The notes under the pieces: model-generated
Seen by the model: only the letters and a program-made list of their open reading frames with translations
Database searches by the model: none
Told to the model about the DNA's origin: nothing
NCBI GenBank assembly: GCA_049969935.1
Contig: JBMFNX010000008.1
Span: forward strand, 1-49,849
From: JACIWG01 sp049969935
GTDB taxonomy: Archaea > Thermoproteota > Nitrososphaeria > JACIWG01
Direction of reading: 5' to 3'
Length of the DNA: 49,849 nt
Translations under genes and position numbers: made by a program
In this document: piece by piece, positions 26,270 to 35,751 of the stretch
How the letters are laid out: every line of letters begins with the position of its first letter
How positions within the stretch are numbered: the stretch's first letter is position 1

Positions 26270-27412
26270 CTTTAATAAAATATCTTCAATAGTCTCGGAT
26301 GGAGCATTTGTTCTAATTCCCTTACTGTTCAAAACTGTTCTAGATGCAAAGTACCCTTTCTCCCTAATCTTTTCAATAACCTTTTCTGTCGCCGGCATAC
26401 TAACCTGAAGCCTGTCACATAATTCGCTGACCAAATAATAGGATACTGGCCCATCTGCTTCACCATATGCCAAGTTTATCATCTTAAGATATCTTCTATA
26501 ACCAAGTTTTTTTGCAGTATCCTCCATCTCTTTAACAAAATTTTTTTCAAAAATCTTTCCAATCCAAAGTGGTCCTGCTACATCAAGCTTTCGCCCGCAT
26601 CTTCTACACAGTCCAAAATTCTGTTTCAAAACTGTCCTCTCATGGCATGTGCTACAGTGTCCTATGTACCCTATTTCCTCTAAACTCTTGTCCCCTTCTT
26701 CTGCACCATCTTCTATTATAGCGTACACTCTAAGATAGTGTCTTGTAGAATGTGAGAAGACAGGTTTTATGCCTCTATCGTATCTTGCGGCTGCAAAGGC
26801 TAGGGCACTATACAATAATCTTAAGCCAATCTCATGACAGTATTCTGTTCTCAGCGACCTCCCATAATATTTTCTTAAGGCCGTGTTAGGGTGTATACCG
26901 CATAAGACTGGAGTGTCTGTAGCCGTCAGAGAGATCATGCCATTTTTTTTCACAGCCTTCACCGTATCCTCCAAATATGGTGCTGGTGTACCGAATGGGT
27001 CAACATCTATTATATCAATATGTTTACCATCTCTTCTAATTGAAGCTAGAAAATGTTCTGCATAATCGTTTGAAAAAACACATTTTTCTTTAACATCATT
27101 TACTTCAGCATTCTTTTTAGCGATTTCAATTGCGTTAGAGTTTACGTCATTTAAATAAACTCTTTCTATGCTAGTTTCTTTAGCCACCCTAACCCCTCTG
27201 GCTCCAATGCCACATAATATGTCAAGAAACTGTAGACTTTTACCTGCCATGCTACAGAATGTTTCGTAGACTATTATTGATATGTCCCTGTTCTCGATTC
27301 CTCTTGGGTTAAAGAAGGCTGGCTCCATAGGTGGAACGTTTGATGTCAGACTTTTTTCTGGGACAAGCAGTTTTGTACGTCCTTCAGTATACTCTACCAG
27401 TTTATACTCCAT
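26255..27412 (-). CDS. trm1: tRNA (guanine-26-N2)-dimethyltransferase Trm1
   Basis: Trm1 dimethylates G26 of tRNAs. The sequence shows FFNPRGIENRDISI, SAM loop FLDILCGIGARGVR, DVDPFGTPAPYLE and a zinc-binding part CSTCHE...CRRCG. The frame is open to 27523, but that extension lies inside the nth gene and lacks similarity. ATG 27412 gives 385 residues starting MEYKLVEYTEGRTKL, as in homologues, and lies 10 bases after the nth stop. It probably forms an operon with nth. Confidence 0.94.
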   Translation of the reverse strand: MEYKLVEYTEGRTKLLVPEKSLTSNVPPMEPAFFNPRGIENRDISIIVYETFCSMAGKSLQFLDILCGIGARGVRVAKETSIERVYLNDVNSNAIEIAKKNAEVNDVKEKCVFSNDYAEHFLASIRRDGKHIDIIDVDPFGTPAPYLEDTVKAVKKNGMISLTATDTPVLCGIHPNTALRKYYGRSLRTEYCHEIGLRLLYSALAFAAARYDRGIKPVFSHSTRHYLRVYAIIEDGAEEGDKSLEEIGYIGHCSTCHERTVLKQNFGLCRRCGRKLDVAGPLWIGKIFEKNFVKEMEDTAKKLGYRRYLKMINLAYGEADGPVSYYLVSELCDRLQVSMPATEKVIEKIREKGYFASRTVLNSKGIRTNAPSETIEDILLKLAKI

Positions 27413-27422
27413 ACTGGCTATG

Positions 27423-28082
27423 CTATTGAACGGGGGATAAAAATTGTTTACTTGAAGGGCATCCTTCCCTGACGGGGCATATACTACATTTTGGCCTTTT
27501 TGCTGTACAGATTTTTCTTCCAAAGGCTATTAGGGAAAAGTGTGCTTTTAACCTATCTCCTTCTGAAACTAGCTCTTCAAGCTTTTTTCTTATCTCAAAA
27601 TATCCGTCCCCATTGTCCGCTATCCCAAGTCTTTTAGAAACCCTACTTACATGAGTGTCAACTGGAATTATATCCCTTTTTCTTCTGAAAGCAAGGAATA
27701 TGTCTATGGTCTTTGGCCCTATACCCTTAACCTTTGAAAGAAAGTCTCTTAATTCTTCATCATCCATTGAATCTAGTTTACTTTCATCACCTAGCTCGCG
27801 GTCAATCTTTTTCGCCAACTCTATGATTCTCGGCCCCTTAACATTATATAATCCAGCAGGCTTTAGGCATTCAATCAATTTTTCCCTGTCAACTGAAAGA
27901 ATCGATTTAACATTTAACCCGATCTCGCTTTTCAGCCTACTAACAGCCTTTTCAGTATTTTTATCATTAGTGTTCTGAGAAATTATTGTGGTAACAAGTG
28001 TTTCGAAGGCGCCTGTCCCCTCAATCTCTCTCTCCATCTTCATTTCCTCCATGATCTTCCTTAATAGCTCCCGCTTCTCCAA
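27423..28082 (-). CDS. nth: Endonuclease III (DNA glycosylase/AP lyase)
   Basis: This 219-residue enzyme removes oxidised pyrimidines. The helix-hairpin-helix VKGIGPKTIDIFLAF carries the catalytic Lys and IPVDTHVSRVSKRLG the catalytic Asp. The C-terminal FeS cluster cysteines follow the C-x6-C-x2-C-x5-C spacing (ICTAKRPKCSICPVREGC). The start is TTG 28082. It is upstream of trm1 and divergent from the THEP1 gene across a 62-base AT-rich promoter region. Confidence 0.96.
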   Translation of the reverse strand: MEKRELLRKIMEEMKMEREIEGTGAFETLVTTIISQNTNDKNTEKAVSRLKSEIGLNVKSILSVDREKLIECLKPAGLYNVKGPRIIELAKKIDRELGDESKLDSMDDEELRDFLSKVKGIGPKTIDIFLAFRRKRDIIPVDTHVSRVSKRLGIADNGDGYFEIRKKLEELVSEGDRLKAHFSLIAFGRKICTAKRPKCSICPVREGCPSSKQFLSPVQ

Positions 28083-28144
28083 GACCCTCTTTCTACTTTA
28101 AAATGTAAAACTACATAAATATATTTAATCTGTAACCATATACG

Positions 28145-28696
28145 GTGGCTTTGGCTAAAAAGATATTTGTTACAGGCGATCCCGGTGTAGGCAAGACTAC
28201 TTTGGTTAGTAAAGTTGTTTTTGAACTTAAGTCTCTAGGATACGTTGTCGGAGGTGTTCTCACTAGAGACGTGAGAGAGAAGGGTGTTCGTGTTGGCTTC
28301 GAAATTCTTAGCCTACACGATAACGTGAGGGGTGTGCTTGCCTCTATTAAGTTTAGGGGTGGGCCGAAGATTGGAAAATATTATGTGAACTTGAATGACC
28401 TAAAAAATATTTTTGCATCATCAATATTGCATGCTGTCAATTTTTCTGACATTATCGTTTGCGATGAAGTTGGTCCAATGGAGCTGATGTCTCCAGAAGT
28501 TAGGAGGGCTATTGAAGTAATGCTTTCATGCCCTAAGCCTGTTTTAGGATCAGTCCACAAGAGGATGAGAGATCCTATTATTGAAAGAATATCCAATTCT
28601 CCTGAAATCAAAGTGTATGAGATAACTTTCGAAAACAGGAATGTTTTGCCAAAGACTATTGTTGAGGAGCTTGTGTCATCATTTAAAAGTGTGTGA
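28145..28696 (+). CDS. THEP1-type nucleoside-triphosphatase
   Basis: This 183-residue P-loop protein matches the archaeal NTPase THEP1 family. Walker A is TGDPGVGKTTLV near the N-terminus, GGVLTRDVREKGVRVGFEI follows as the family signature, and DIIVCDEVGPMELMS is Walker B. Its cellular role is unsettled. GTG 28145 sits about 17-30 bases after ATAAATATATTTAAT, so it is probably leaderless. It overlaps rnhB by four bases. Confidence 0.9.
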   Translation: MALAKKIFVTGDPGVGKTTLVSKVVFELKSLGYVVGGVLTRDVREKGVRVGFEILSLHDNVRGVLASIKFRGGPKIGKYYVNLNDLKNIFASSILHAVNFSDIIVCDEVGPMELMSPEVRRAIEVMLSCPKPVLGSVHKRMRDPIIERISNSPEIKVYEITFENRNVLPKTIVEELVSSFKSV

Positions 28697-29364
28697 GCCT
28701 CTTGAATGAAACTTTTGTTGGCGGCGTGGATGAGGCAGGCAGAGGTTCTCTTGTAGGCCCACTGGTTGTAGCAGGTGTCTCGCTTCCATTTTCCAAGCTT
28801 AACCTGCTGACAAGTGCGGGTGTAAAGGATTCTAAGCTTCTTTCACCCTCTTCTAGAGCTGAACTTTATGACTTGATAGTTGATGTTGCCGAAAGGGTCT
28901 ATACAGTTGAAATTGTTCCAAAGGAGATAGACGAGTATGTTTTGCATGGTAAAAGGCTTCGAAAACTAAACTATCTTGAAGCTGAGGCTATGGCTAAAGT
29001 TATACAAGAAATTTGTGCGGAAATAGTTTATGTTGACTCTCCAGACGTAAAGCCTGAACGTTTTGCAGAAGACATCAGATGTCTTCTTGGTTCAAATGTT
29101 AAGATTGTTGCAGAACATTATGCTGACAGAAAATATCCTATTGTTTCAGCCGCAAGTATAGTTGCTAAGGTTACAAGAGATAGGAGGATTAAAGAGCTTG
29201 AGCAAGTTTATGGAGAGATTGGAAGCGGGTATCCTTCAGACCCGAGGACAGTGGCCTTTGTCAGAGGCTGGCTTGAAAGAAAGGGTTGTCTACCAGAATT
29301 TGTTAGAGTTTCATGGAAATGTATTAAGAGAATATGTTCAAGGACTTTGGACGAGTTTAGATGA
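28693..29364 (+). CDS. rnhB: Ribonuclease HII
   Basis: This 223-residue RNase HII cuts RNA in RNA-DNA hybrids and removes misincorporated ribonucleotides. VGGVDEAGRGSLVGPLVVAG holds the first acidic residues, IVYVDSPDV the next Asp and YADRKYPIVSAASIVAKVTRD the last conserved patch. GTG 28693 overlaps the THEP1 stop; TTG 28702 is an alternative start. It converges on flpA, with T-rich sequence on both strands between them. Confidence 0.95.
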   Translation: MSLLNETFVGGVDEAGRGSLVGPLVVAGVSLPFSKLNLLTSAGVKDSKLLSPSSRAELYDLIVDVAERVYTVEIVPKEIDEYVLHGKRLRKLNYLEAEAMAKVIQEICAEIVYVDSPDVKPERFAEDIRCLLGSNVKIVAEHYADRKYPIVSAASIVAKVTRDRRIKELEQVYGEIGSGYPSDPRTVAFVRGWLERKGCLPEFVRVSWKCIKRICSRTLDEFR

Positions 29365-29413
29365 ATTTTTCTAGAGATTAAATAATACGCAAATATTCTA
29401 GCCACTTCATAGT

Positions 29414-29425
29414 AAAAATTTTTTT
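29414..29425. terminator. A5T7 tract between converging rnhB and flpA
   Basis: AAAAATTTTTTT lies about 50 bases after the rnhB stop and directly beyond the flpA stop. A T-run exists on both strands, so it could end both transcripts. Confidence 0.4.
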
Positions 29426-30118
29426 CTAGAAAAGTTTTTTTGAAACTATTAGCGCATGATCTTTATCGAATGGTGCAAGTTCAATCTTTTGAAGTATTTC
29501 AAAACTGTTTGCCCTAAGTTTCTCCTCCTCCTCTTCAAAAACCTTTGTAGGCTCCTTCACAACATCTATGCTCCTAGACTTTACAACGAGCATTAGAACA
29601 CCATCCTTTCTCAAAAACATTCTACAGTTTTTTATAGCAATTTCAGTCTGGTCTGGCTGTGCAATGTCACAGTATACGACATCAACTTTTCCAAAGACTC
29701 CAACATAATTTTCAGGCTTTCTAGCGTCCTCGACTATTGCAACAATATTTTTTCTGAACTTAACACACCTGTCTATAAACTCGTTTGCAACTCTAGGTGA
29801 GAACTCGACTGCAAAAACTATACCCTTTGCTCCAACAATGTCTGAAACATGGCTTACTGTTGTCCCAGTTGACGCACCAAGATATAAAACTCTAGAACCT
29901 TCCTTGAATGGAAAAAATTTTAGTCCATTCAATATTGCAGCTGCAAGCTTACTTCTAAAGGGATCCCAAATCCTATACTCTATCCCATTTAAGAAGACTG
30001 TCCTCTCACCATAAACCTTCTTACCTGGCGCTAAATTTGCTGTAGCAACCTTCTCCTGGCCATCTTCAATAACCCAATATACTCCATTAAAACTGTTATC
30101 GGCTCTTACTTGAGCCAA
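29426..30118 (-). CDS. flpA: Fibrillarin, C/D box RNA 2'-O-methyltransferase
   Basis: This 230-residue fibrillarin is the catalytic subunit of C/D box RNPs. The start NSFNGVYWVIEDGQEKVATA, GERTVFLNGIEYRIWDPFRS and SAM loop VLYLGASTGTTVSHVSD are highly typical. DVVYCDIAQPDQTEIAIKN follows. It starts at ATG 30118 and overlaps the nop5 end by 23 bases; Nop5 is its assembly partner. Confidence 0.97.
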   Translation of the reverse strand: MAQVRADNSFNGVYWVIEDGQEKVATANLAPGKKVYGERTVFLNGIEYRIWDPFRSKLAAAILNGLKFFPFKEGSRVLYLGASTGTTVSHVSDIVGAKGIVFAVEFSPRVANEFIDRCVKFRKNIVAIVEDARKPENYVGVFGKVDVVYCDIAQPDQTEIAIKNCRMFLRKDGVLMLVVKSRSIDVVKEPTKVFEEEEEKLRANSFEILQKIELAPFDKDHALIVSKKLF

Positions 30119-31280
30119 CCTTACTCACCCTACCCCCATCTTTTCTAACGCTTTTCCTAATTTCTTTAACCCTTTCCATCAAATCCTTTTCTATCGACGG
30201 GTCAAGTTCTCCCCTATAAAAGTCGACTCTTGCAGCTATAGCTATCTTTGATGCTAGAGCACGCGCTATCCTACCCCTCTGCCACTTCGGTGACCCGTGG
30301 ACTAGAGAATGCTGGAATATTATCCCATGCTTTGGAGGCTTTGCTCCAGTCTTTAAAGCCCTGAATATCGCCTTTTCAGCTCCAAGAATCTGTATTGTAC
30401 TTGATGGAAGTTTAGCCAGCTCCTCCAAGCCTCCTGCTTTGGCTACAAGTCTAGCTCCAATTGTTGGGCCAACTATCTTTGTCAGATTTGGTGCAATCTT
30501 CTCCATAATATTTTCTAGAAAAGCCATCATCTTCCTCTTAACTTCACTTGTCTCTATTACAAGGTTCGCTAAAGATTGTACTCTCTCTATATCCGCTTCC
30601 CTAAAGCTTCCCCCCCTAGAATTTTTTGCAGCATCTAGAATAGCCCTCCTTCTGCCTTCAGAAAACTTTGATATTATCGGACTTTCTTTCAAAAGATTTC
30701 CCCTATCTCCTACCTCGCTTACAAACTTGCATAGTTCTAGTGGGTCGTCATAAAATTGCAGTATTTCCGGAAAGTGTATTGAATACCATTCCTTAACCCT
30801 TGTCCCGACAACGTTTATCATCTTATCAAGTTCGTCTATTGCTTGTATTGCCTGCATTGCTTGAACGTCAAGTTTAGTAGACTCTTCAGCAATCTTTGAC
30901 TCTGAAAGTTTTAGGCTGAACTCTCTAATCTTCTGGTAAGCTTCATCCTCGCTTTTTGCGAAACCTGATTCGAGGACGATCTGCACCTTTTTTGAAACTA
31001 TTCTAGTAGCCTCCTCTTCTGTTAAAAGTTCAACGTTGTTGAACTTTTCTAGGAAAATTTTTCTAAGCTCATTAGATTGTACTTTAACAGCATTAACAGG
31101 AAACCTTTCCATCTTCTTCTTTAAAGCATTAAGTAGCCTTTCTTCCTCTCCCTTCAAAAACTTTTGATATTCTTTAACAGGCTCTCTCGAATAGTTGACC
31201 TTATCGAGCACCTTTAAATTTTCATCAAGCAAACTTATGCCACATTCGTGAGCATATACTATGGTCTTCAAAATCCCCAC
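30096..31280 (-). CDS. nop5: Nop5 (Nop56/58), C/D box RNP scaffold
   Basis: This 394-residue protein links fibrillarin and the L7Ae-bound guide RNA. The central coiled coil and the Nop domain are readable (LTKIVGPTIGARLVAKAGGL, PSSTIQILGAEKAIFRALK, HGIIFQHSLV), and the tail is basic. GTG 31280 is the longest start; TTG 31271 (MKTIVYAHECG) is possible. TTTATAAATT at 31309-31318 works in both directions and serves nop5 and the divergent pyrD. Confidence 0.96.
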   Translation of the reverse strand: MGILKTIVYAHECGISLLDENLKVLDKVNYSREPVKEYQKFLKGEEERLLNALKKKMERFPVNAVKVQSNELRKIFLEKFNNVELLTEEEATRIVSKKVQIVLESGFAKSEDEAYQKIREFSLKLSESKIAEESTKLDVQAMQAIQAIDELDKMINVVGTRVKEWYSIHFPEILQFYDDPLELCKFVSEVGDRGNLLKESPIISKFSEGRRRAILDAAKNSRGGSFREADIERVQSLANLVIETSEVKRKMMAFLENIMEKIAPNLTKIVGPTIGARLVAKAGGLEELAKLPSSTIQILGAEKAIFRALKTGAKPPKHGIIFQHSLVHGSPKWQRGRIARALASKIAIAARVDFYRGELDPSIEKDLMERVKEIRKSVRKDGGRVSKVGSSKSR

Positions 31281-31356
31281 TCTTTAGCACATCCATTTGA
31301 CAAGCTTGTTTATAAATTAAGCGAAAAACTTTTTTCTCGACAATCTGTTATCAATA

Positions 31357-32277
31357 ATGTTGGAAATGGGCTTCAGTTTAGAAATAGAGTTAGCTGGCTT
31401 GAAAATGGATAATCCTCTTATGCTCGCCTCAGGAGTTTTAGGTGTATGCCCTTCACTGCTTAAAAAGGCTGCCTCAGCTGGAGCCGGGGCTGTTGTAACA
31501 AAATCAGTTGGTTTGACGGAGAGGGAAGGTTTTCCAAACCCAACAGTTCATGTCATAGACTCGTATGCTTTATTGAATGCAATGGGCCTCCCAAACCCAG
31601 GTGTCGAAGAATTTTTGAAGGAGTTTGATGGAGAAAAATTTAGGATTCCAATAGTGTATAGCGTATACGGTTCTTCTCCAGAAGAATATTCTCAGGTTGC
31701 AAGGACGCTTCTTAGTCTTAACCCAGCAGCCTTCGAATTAAACCTTTCATGCCCTCATGTAAGAGAAGTTGGTTCACTTATAGGACAGGATCCTAGAATG
31801 GTTTACAATGTTGTAAACTCTGTTAAATCTTCTGTAAACGTCCCAGTTTTTGCTAAACTTTCTCCAAATGTTACAGATGTTTTAGAAGTGGCTGAAGCTG
31901 CTGTCAAGGCTGGCGCTGACGCTATAGTTGCAATAAACACTGTGAAGGCGATGGCAATAGACGTTGATATAATGAAACCTGTTCTTGGAAACGTTTACGG
32001 TGGCCTTTCAGGTCCAGCTATAAAACCTATTGCGATAAAAATAGTTTACGACCTCTTCGAAAACATTAGTGTTCCAATTATAGGTGTTGGTGGAATATGC
32101 TGTTGGAGGGATGCTGTAGAATTTTTTCTAGCTGGAGCTAGTGCTGTACAAATAGGTTCAGGAATACTATGGAGGGGCCTAAACATTTTCGGTGAAGTGC
32201 TAGAAGGTTTAAGAAAATATATGCTAGAACACAAATTTAAGTGTGTCAAAGAAATTGTAGGTGCAGCCCATAAATGA
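31357..32277 (+). CDS. pyrD: Dihydroorotate dehydrogenase B, catalytic subunit
   Basis: This 306-residue FMN enzyme oxidises dihydroorotate in pyrimidine synthesis. ELNLSCPHV carries the catalytic-base Cys used by class 1B enzymes, and FAKLSPNVTDV, AINTVKAMAID and GLSGPAIKPIAIKIVYDL match the barrel. The C-terminal VGGICCWRDAVEFFLAGASA is also typical. It starts at ATG 31357 and its end overlaps pyrK (ATGA), which confirms the NAD-linked 1B type. Confidence 0.96.
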   Translation: MLEMGFSLEIELAGLKMDNPLMLASGVLGVCPSLLKKAASAGAGAVVTKSVGLTEREGFPNPTVHVIDSYALLNAMGLPNPGVEEFLKEFDGEKFRIPIVYSVYGSSPEEYSQVARTLLSLNPAAFELNLSCPHVREVGSLIGQDPRMVYNVVNSVKSSVNVPVFAKLSPNVTDVLEVAEAAVKAGADAIVAINTVKAMAIDVDIMKPVLGNVYGGLSGPAIKPIAIKIVYDLFENISVPIIGVGGICCWRDAVEFFLAGASAVQIGSGILWRGLNIFGEVLEGLRKYMLEHKFKCVKEIVGAAHK

Positions 32278-33104
32278 GTCCAGAAATTCAGAAGCTAGAC
32301 AATTTTAGAATGCGTGCCATAAAAGTTTTAGATGTTAAAAGATATGGTGAACGTTTTTCAACAATATACTTTAGAGACAAGATTGTCTATAAATCGGTTC
32401 CAGGACAATATGTTATGCTATGGATTCCAGGATGCGATGAAATACCACTTTCCGTCTCACATGCTGAAGACGGCTTATGTGGTGTGACTGTAAAAAATGT
32501 TGGTGAAGCAACATCTAAACTATGTAATGTTAGTGTTGGCGAAAAGCTTGGTTTAAGAGGACCATTCGGTAACGGCTTCAAATGTATAGGCAAGCGTCCT
32601 CTGATTGTTGCAGGAGGTGTTGGTGTTGCAGGAGTACGTCTACTTCTATACAAATTTATTAGAAGGTCTATAACTCCAACACTGGTTTTCGGTACAAGGA
32701 CTTCTGAAGAGAACATATTTCATGAAGAGTTTTCGAAAATTTCTCTAAAGGGGCTTATCAACTACTATCCTGTAACTGAAGACGGCTCCCTTGGAGAAAG
32801 AGGCTTAGCAACTGATGCTGCAGGAAAACTTCTTTCTTCAAACAGATTCGACTACGTTTACGGCTGTGGTACTGAAAAGATGCTGTACGAGCTTTTCAAT
32901 CTCGTTTCAGGTAAAAGGTTGGGTGCACAATTTTCTCTTGAACGTTACATAAAATGCGCTGTAGGAGTCTGTGGACAGTGTGTGATAGGTGACGGGCTTC
33001 TGGTATGCAAGGATGGTCCTGTGTTCACAAAAAGTGTCCTTAAAAATGTAAAGGATTTTGGAAAGTTTTCTAGGAAAGCTTCGGGGAAGAGGTTTCAAAT
33101 TTAA
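32274..33104 (+). CDS. pyrK: Dihydroorotate dehydrogenase electron-transfer subunit PyrK
   Basis: PyrK passes electrons from PyrD to NAD. The FAD-binding barrel has PGQYVMLWIPG, the NAD domain has PLIVAGGVGVAGVRLL, and the [2Fe-2S] site is CAVGVCGQC followed by a fourth Cys in LLVCKDGP. At 276 residues it is full length. It is translationally coupled to pyrD. The S30e gene follows with its own TATA-like element (GATTTATTTACATA). Confidence 0.95.
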   Translation: MSPEIQKLDNFRMRAIKVLDVKRYGERFSTIYFRDKIVYKSVPGQYVMLWIPGCDEIPLSVSHAEDGLCGVTVKNVGEATSKLCNVSVGEKLGLRGPFGNGFKCIGKRPLIVAGGVGVAGVRLLLYKFIRRSITPTLVFGTRTSEENIFHEEFSKISLKGLINYYPVTEDGSLGERGLATDAAGKLLSSNRFDYVYGCGTEKMLYELFNLVSGKRLGAQFSLERYIKCAVGVCGQCVIGDGLLVCKDGPVFTKSVLKNVKDFGKFSRKASGKRFQI

Positions 33105-33151
33105 AAAAAGATTTATTTACATACTTGACATAAGTTTGTGGTGAAAGGAAT

Positions 33152-33319
33152 ATGCCGACACATGGAAGTTTAACAAAGGCTGGTAAGGTTAGGTCAAAGA
33201 GCCCCCCTCAGAAGAAGGAGCGTAAGCCAGCGCCGACTCCTAAAGAAAGAAATAGAGGCAACTATGTTAAAAGGTTTATTTTGAAGAGAAGGAGTGGACA
33301 AAACTGGATTCTCACATAA
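33152..33319 (+). CDS. rps30e: Ribosomal protein S30e
   Basis: A 55-residue reading frame from ATG 33152 encodes MPTHGSLTKAGKVRSKSPPQ followed by a Lys/Arg-rich segment and RGNYVKRFILKRRSGQNW. This is the compact S30e of TACK archaea and eukaryotes. GGTGAAAGG (33140-33148) is the ribosome site and a TATA-like element lies at about 33108-33121. It is short, so easily missed, but the match is clear. Confidence 0.95.
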   Translation: MPTHGSLTKAGKVRSKSPPQKKERKPAPTPKERNRGNYVKRFILKRRSGQNWILT

Positions 33320-33370
33320 TATAGCCAAGGTTCCTAGCTAAAGTAGACAAATCTTTCTTAGGCGATCCTA

Positions 33371-34975
33371 GTGAGCCAGATGAATGCACGATATAGACAA
33401 GCATGTGAAAGAATATTAGAAGAGATCATAGGGAAACCTGTTAGTGATAGGAGAGAAGTTTACGCTATAAAATCAAAATTTTCTAAAGAATTCGGCCTAT
33501 CAAGGGTTCCAAAAAACTCGGAAATACTTTCAATTGCATCAGAGGAGAAGAGGAAAATTTTACAGTCTATTCTCAAAATCAAACCTGTACGTTCTGCTTC
33601 AGGAATTGTTGTTGTAGCTGTAATGAGTAGACCCTACCCTTGTCCACAGAAGGTTCCATGCCTATACTGTCCAGGTGGTGTAGCATATGATTCTCCACAA
33701 AGCTATACTGGCATGGAACCTGCTGCCTTAAGAGGTAAAGAACACAACTATGACCCATACTTGCAGGTTAGAAGCAGGCTTGAGCAGCTTAAGGCTATAG
33801 GCCACAATGTTCAGAAGGCTGAACTCATAATTATGGGTGGCACGTTCCTGAACCAGCCAATAGAATATCAAGAATATTTTGTTAAGGGCTGCTTTGACGG
33901 GCTTAATGGAAAAATTTCAAGCTCTCTTGAAGAAGCTATGGCCCTAAATGAGGTTGCTGAAATAAGAAATGTTGGCTTGACTGTGGAAACTAGGCCTGAC
34001 TTCTGTAAGGAAGTGCATGTTGACCTAATGCTAAAGTATGGTGTAACACGGGTTGAAATAGGTGTTCAAACAATTTCTGACAGAATATATAAGATTGTAG
34101 AACGTGGTCACACAGTAAAGGATGTTGTAGAAGCGTTTAGAATAGCAAAGGATAGTGGCCTAAAGATTGTTGCCCACATGATGCCTGGACTACCGGGTTC
34201 TTCTCCAGAAGAGGATCTAGAATCCTTTAGAATCTTGTTCGAGGATGATAGATTTAAGCCTGACATGCTAAAAATATATCCTACACTTGTAGTAAAAAAC
34301 TCTAGACTATACGACCTATACTTAAGGAAAGAGTACATTCCCTACCCGGATGAAGTTTTTGTAGACATTGTTGCAAAGGCTATGGCCTTGGCTCCACCTT
34401 GGCTGAGGATAATGCGTGTTCAAAGAGATATTCCAGCAAACTTGATTGTTGCTGGAGTAAAAAAGGGTAATTTAAGAGAATTGGCTCACGCTCGCCTAAA
34501 AGAGCTTGGCCTATCATGCAAGTGTATAAGATGTAGGGAAGTAGGGTTGGTTGAGCTTAAGCATGGGAAAAGGTTAGAAAAGGATATAATGCTTTTTAAG
34601 ACAGCCTATAAGGCTTCTGAAGGTGTTGAAGTCTTCCTATCATTTGAAACCTCAGATAAAACTGCCCTTATAGGCTTTCTGAGGCTAAGGAAACCCTCTG
34701 AAAAAGCGCATAGGATTGAAGTAAAAAATTCAGCCCTTGTTAGGGAACTGCATGTTTATGGTCAAGCAGTTCCAATAGGAGAGAAGGCTGAAGATGGATG
34801 GCAGCACAAAGGTTATGGCAGAAGGCTTCTTGAAGAAGCTGAGAGGACAGTGAGAGAAGAGTTTGGGCTAGAAAAGATACTTGTAACAAGCGCGGTTGGC
34901 GTAAGAAAATATTATGAAAGGCTAGGATATTCTAGAATGGGCCCATACATGGGTAAATTTCTTAAAATGTTATAG
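33371..34975 (+). CDS. elp3: Elp3-type tRNA uridine carboxymethylase (radical SAM/acetyltransferase)
   Basis: This 534-residue Elp3 modifies wobble U34 in tRNAs. The radical SAM cluster cysteines lie in PCPQKVPCLYCPGG near residues 93-108, followed by SYTGMEPAALRGKEHNYDP, VETRPDFC and GVQTISDRIYKIVERGH. The last 150 residues are a GNAT acetyltransferase domain (HKGYGRRLLEEAERTV, YERLGYS). The GTG start at 33371 has an alternative ATG at 33380. Archaeal Elp3 acts without the other Elongator subunits. Its end overlaps the remains of a converging creatininase gene. Confidence 0.96.
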   Translation: MSQMNARYRQACERILEEIIGKPVSDRREVYAIKSKFSKEFGLSRVPKNSEILSIASEEKRKILQSILKIKPVRSASGIVVVAVMSRPYPCPQKVPCLYCPGGVAYDSPQSYTGMEPAALRGKEHNYDPYLQVRSRLEQLKAIGHNVQKAELIIMGGTFLNQPIEYQEYFVKGCFDGLNGKISSSLEEAMALNEVAEIRNVGLTVETRPDFCKEVHVDLMLKYGVTRVEIGVQTISDRIYKIVERGHTVKDVVEAFRIAKDSGLKIVAHMMPGLPGSSPEEDLESFRILFEDDRFKPDMLKIYPTLVVKNSRLYDLYLRKEYIPYPDEVFVDIVAKAMALAPPWLRIMRVQRDIPANLIVAGVKKGNLRELAHARLKELGLSCKCIRCREVGLVELKHGKRLEKDIMLFKTAYKASEGVEVFLSFETSDKTALIGFLRLRKPSEKAHRIEVKNSALVRELHVYGQAVPIGEKAEDGWQHKGYGRRLLEEAERTVREEFGLEKILVTSAVGVRKYYERLGYSRMGPYMGKFLKML

Positions 34976-35626
34976 GGGATTAATTGAAGCCTTTTCCATA
35001 AACTCTCTAACTATCCGTTCTGTCCGAGCGTTAACTTGTGTAACGCCTTCATCCTTCCCTCCTCTTTAAAATCTCCTGCCTACTATCGTAAAGCTTCCTC
35101 TTAACTAAACTTTCGTCAACAGCTAAAATGGCAGAAGTTTCTTCAACAGCACCATGTCCTGAACTTACACCATAATATTTTCTCACTATCTCATCGCATA
35201 GAATCCACCAGTCAATACATAATACTCTTATCCTACTACTAGCGTAAGCTCTTTCAGCAGCATCCTTTACACATTCAGTGCTACCAGCATGCCCGTTTAT
35301 CACAATAATATTCAAAAATCCTGATTTTGCGAAACCTACAAAAATATCATATAGGTAGCTTGTAAAAGAAGCTTTTGTAACAGGTATGGAGCCTGGATAG
35401 CAGCTTAGAGTCTGCGTGACACCATAGTATATTGGTGGCGCAACAAGAGCCTTAACACCCTCACTTAACCTTCTAGCTATCTCTGCCGGAACTATAGTGT
35501 CTGTTGAAAGAGGCAAATGTGTTCCATGTGCTTCACAGTTCCAACAGGTAATATTACGGTAGTGTATCCTTGGCTAAGCTTTTCCGCGACCTCAATCCAG
35601 CTTTTAAGATGATATTCTTCAACCAT
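34970..35626 (-). pseudogene. Creatininase-family amidohydrolase, interrupted by two frameshifts
   Basis: Three frames join into one family member of about 219 residues. Frame 1 runs from ATG 35626 to VILPVGT. Restoring one base near 35534-35537 gives VEAHGTHLPLSTD, the conserved metal-binding core, which continues in the longest open frame (35516-35049) with NGHAG and GHGAVEETS. Near 35055-35065, in a G-rich run, removing one base restores a plausible C-terminus (ARTERIVREFMEKA) ending at TAA 34972-34970. Members include creatininase and the ArfB deformylase; the substrate is unknown. All metal ligands would be intact in the restored frame, so decay is recent or these are sequence errors. 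Confidence 0.75.
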
Positions 35627-35751
35627 AAACTTGGTCTACTATCATATGTTATAAAATTTTTTTGTGAACATAATATTATAAAATTATAGAATCAAGTATA
35701 CAGTCTTCCATAGCATATGAAATTATATTCTTTTTAAAGTAAAAGTCTTCG

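Noticed and set aside
27413..27523. 37-residue N-terminal extension of Trm1
   Set aside because: Lies inside the nth coding region and is not shared with Trm1 proteins; ATG 27412 is the better start.
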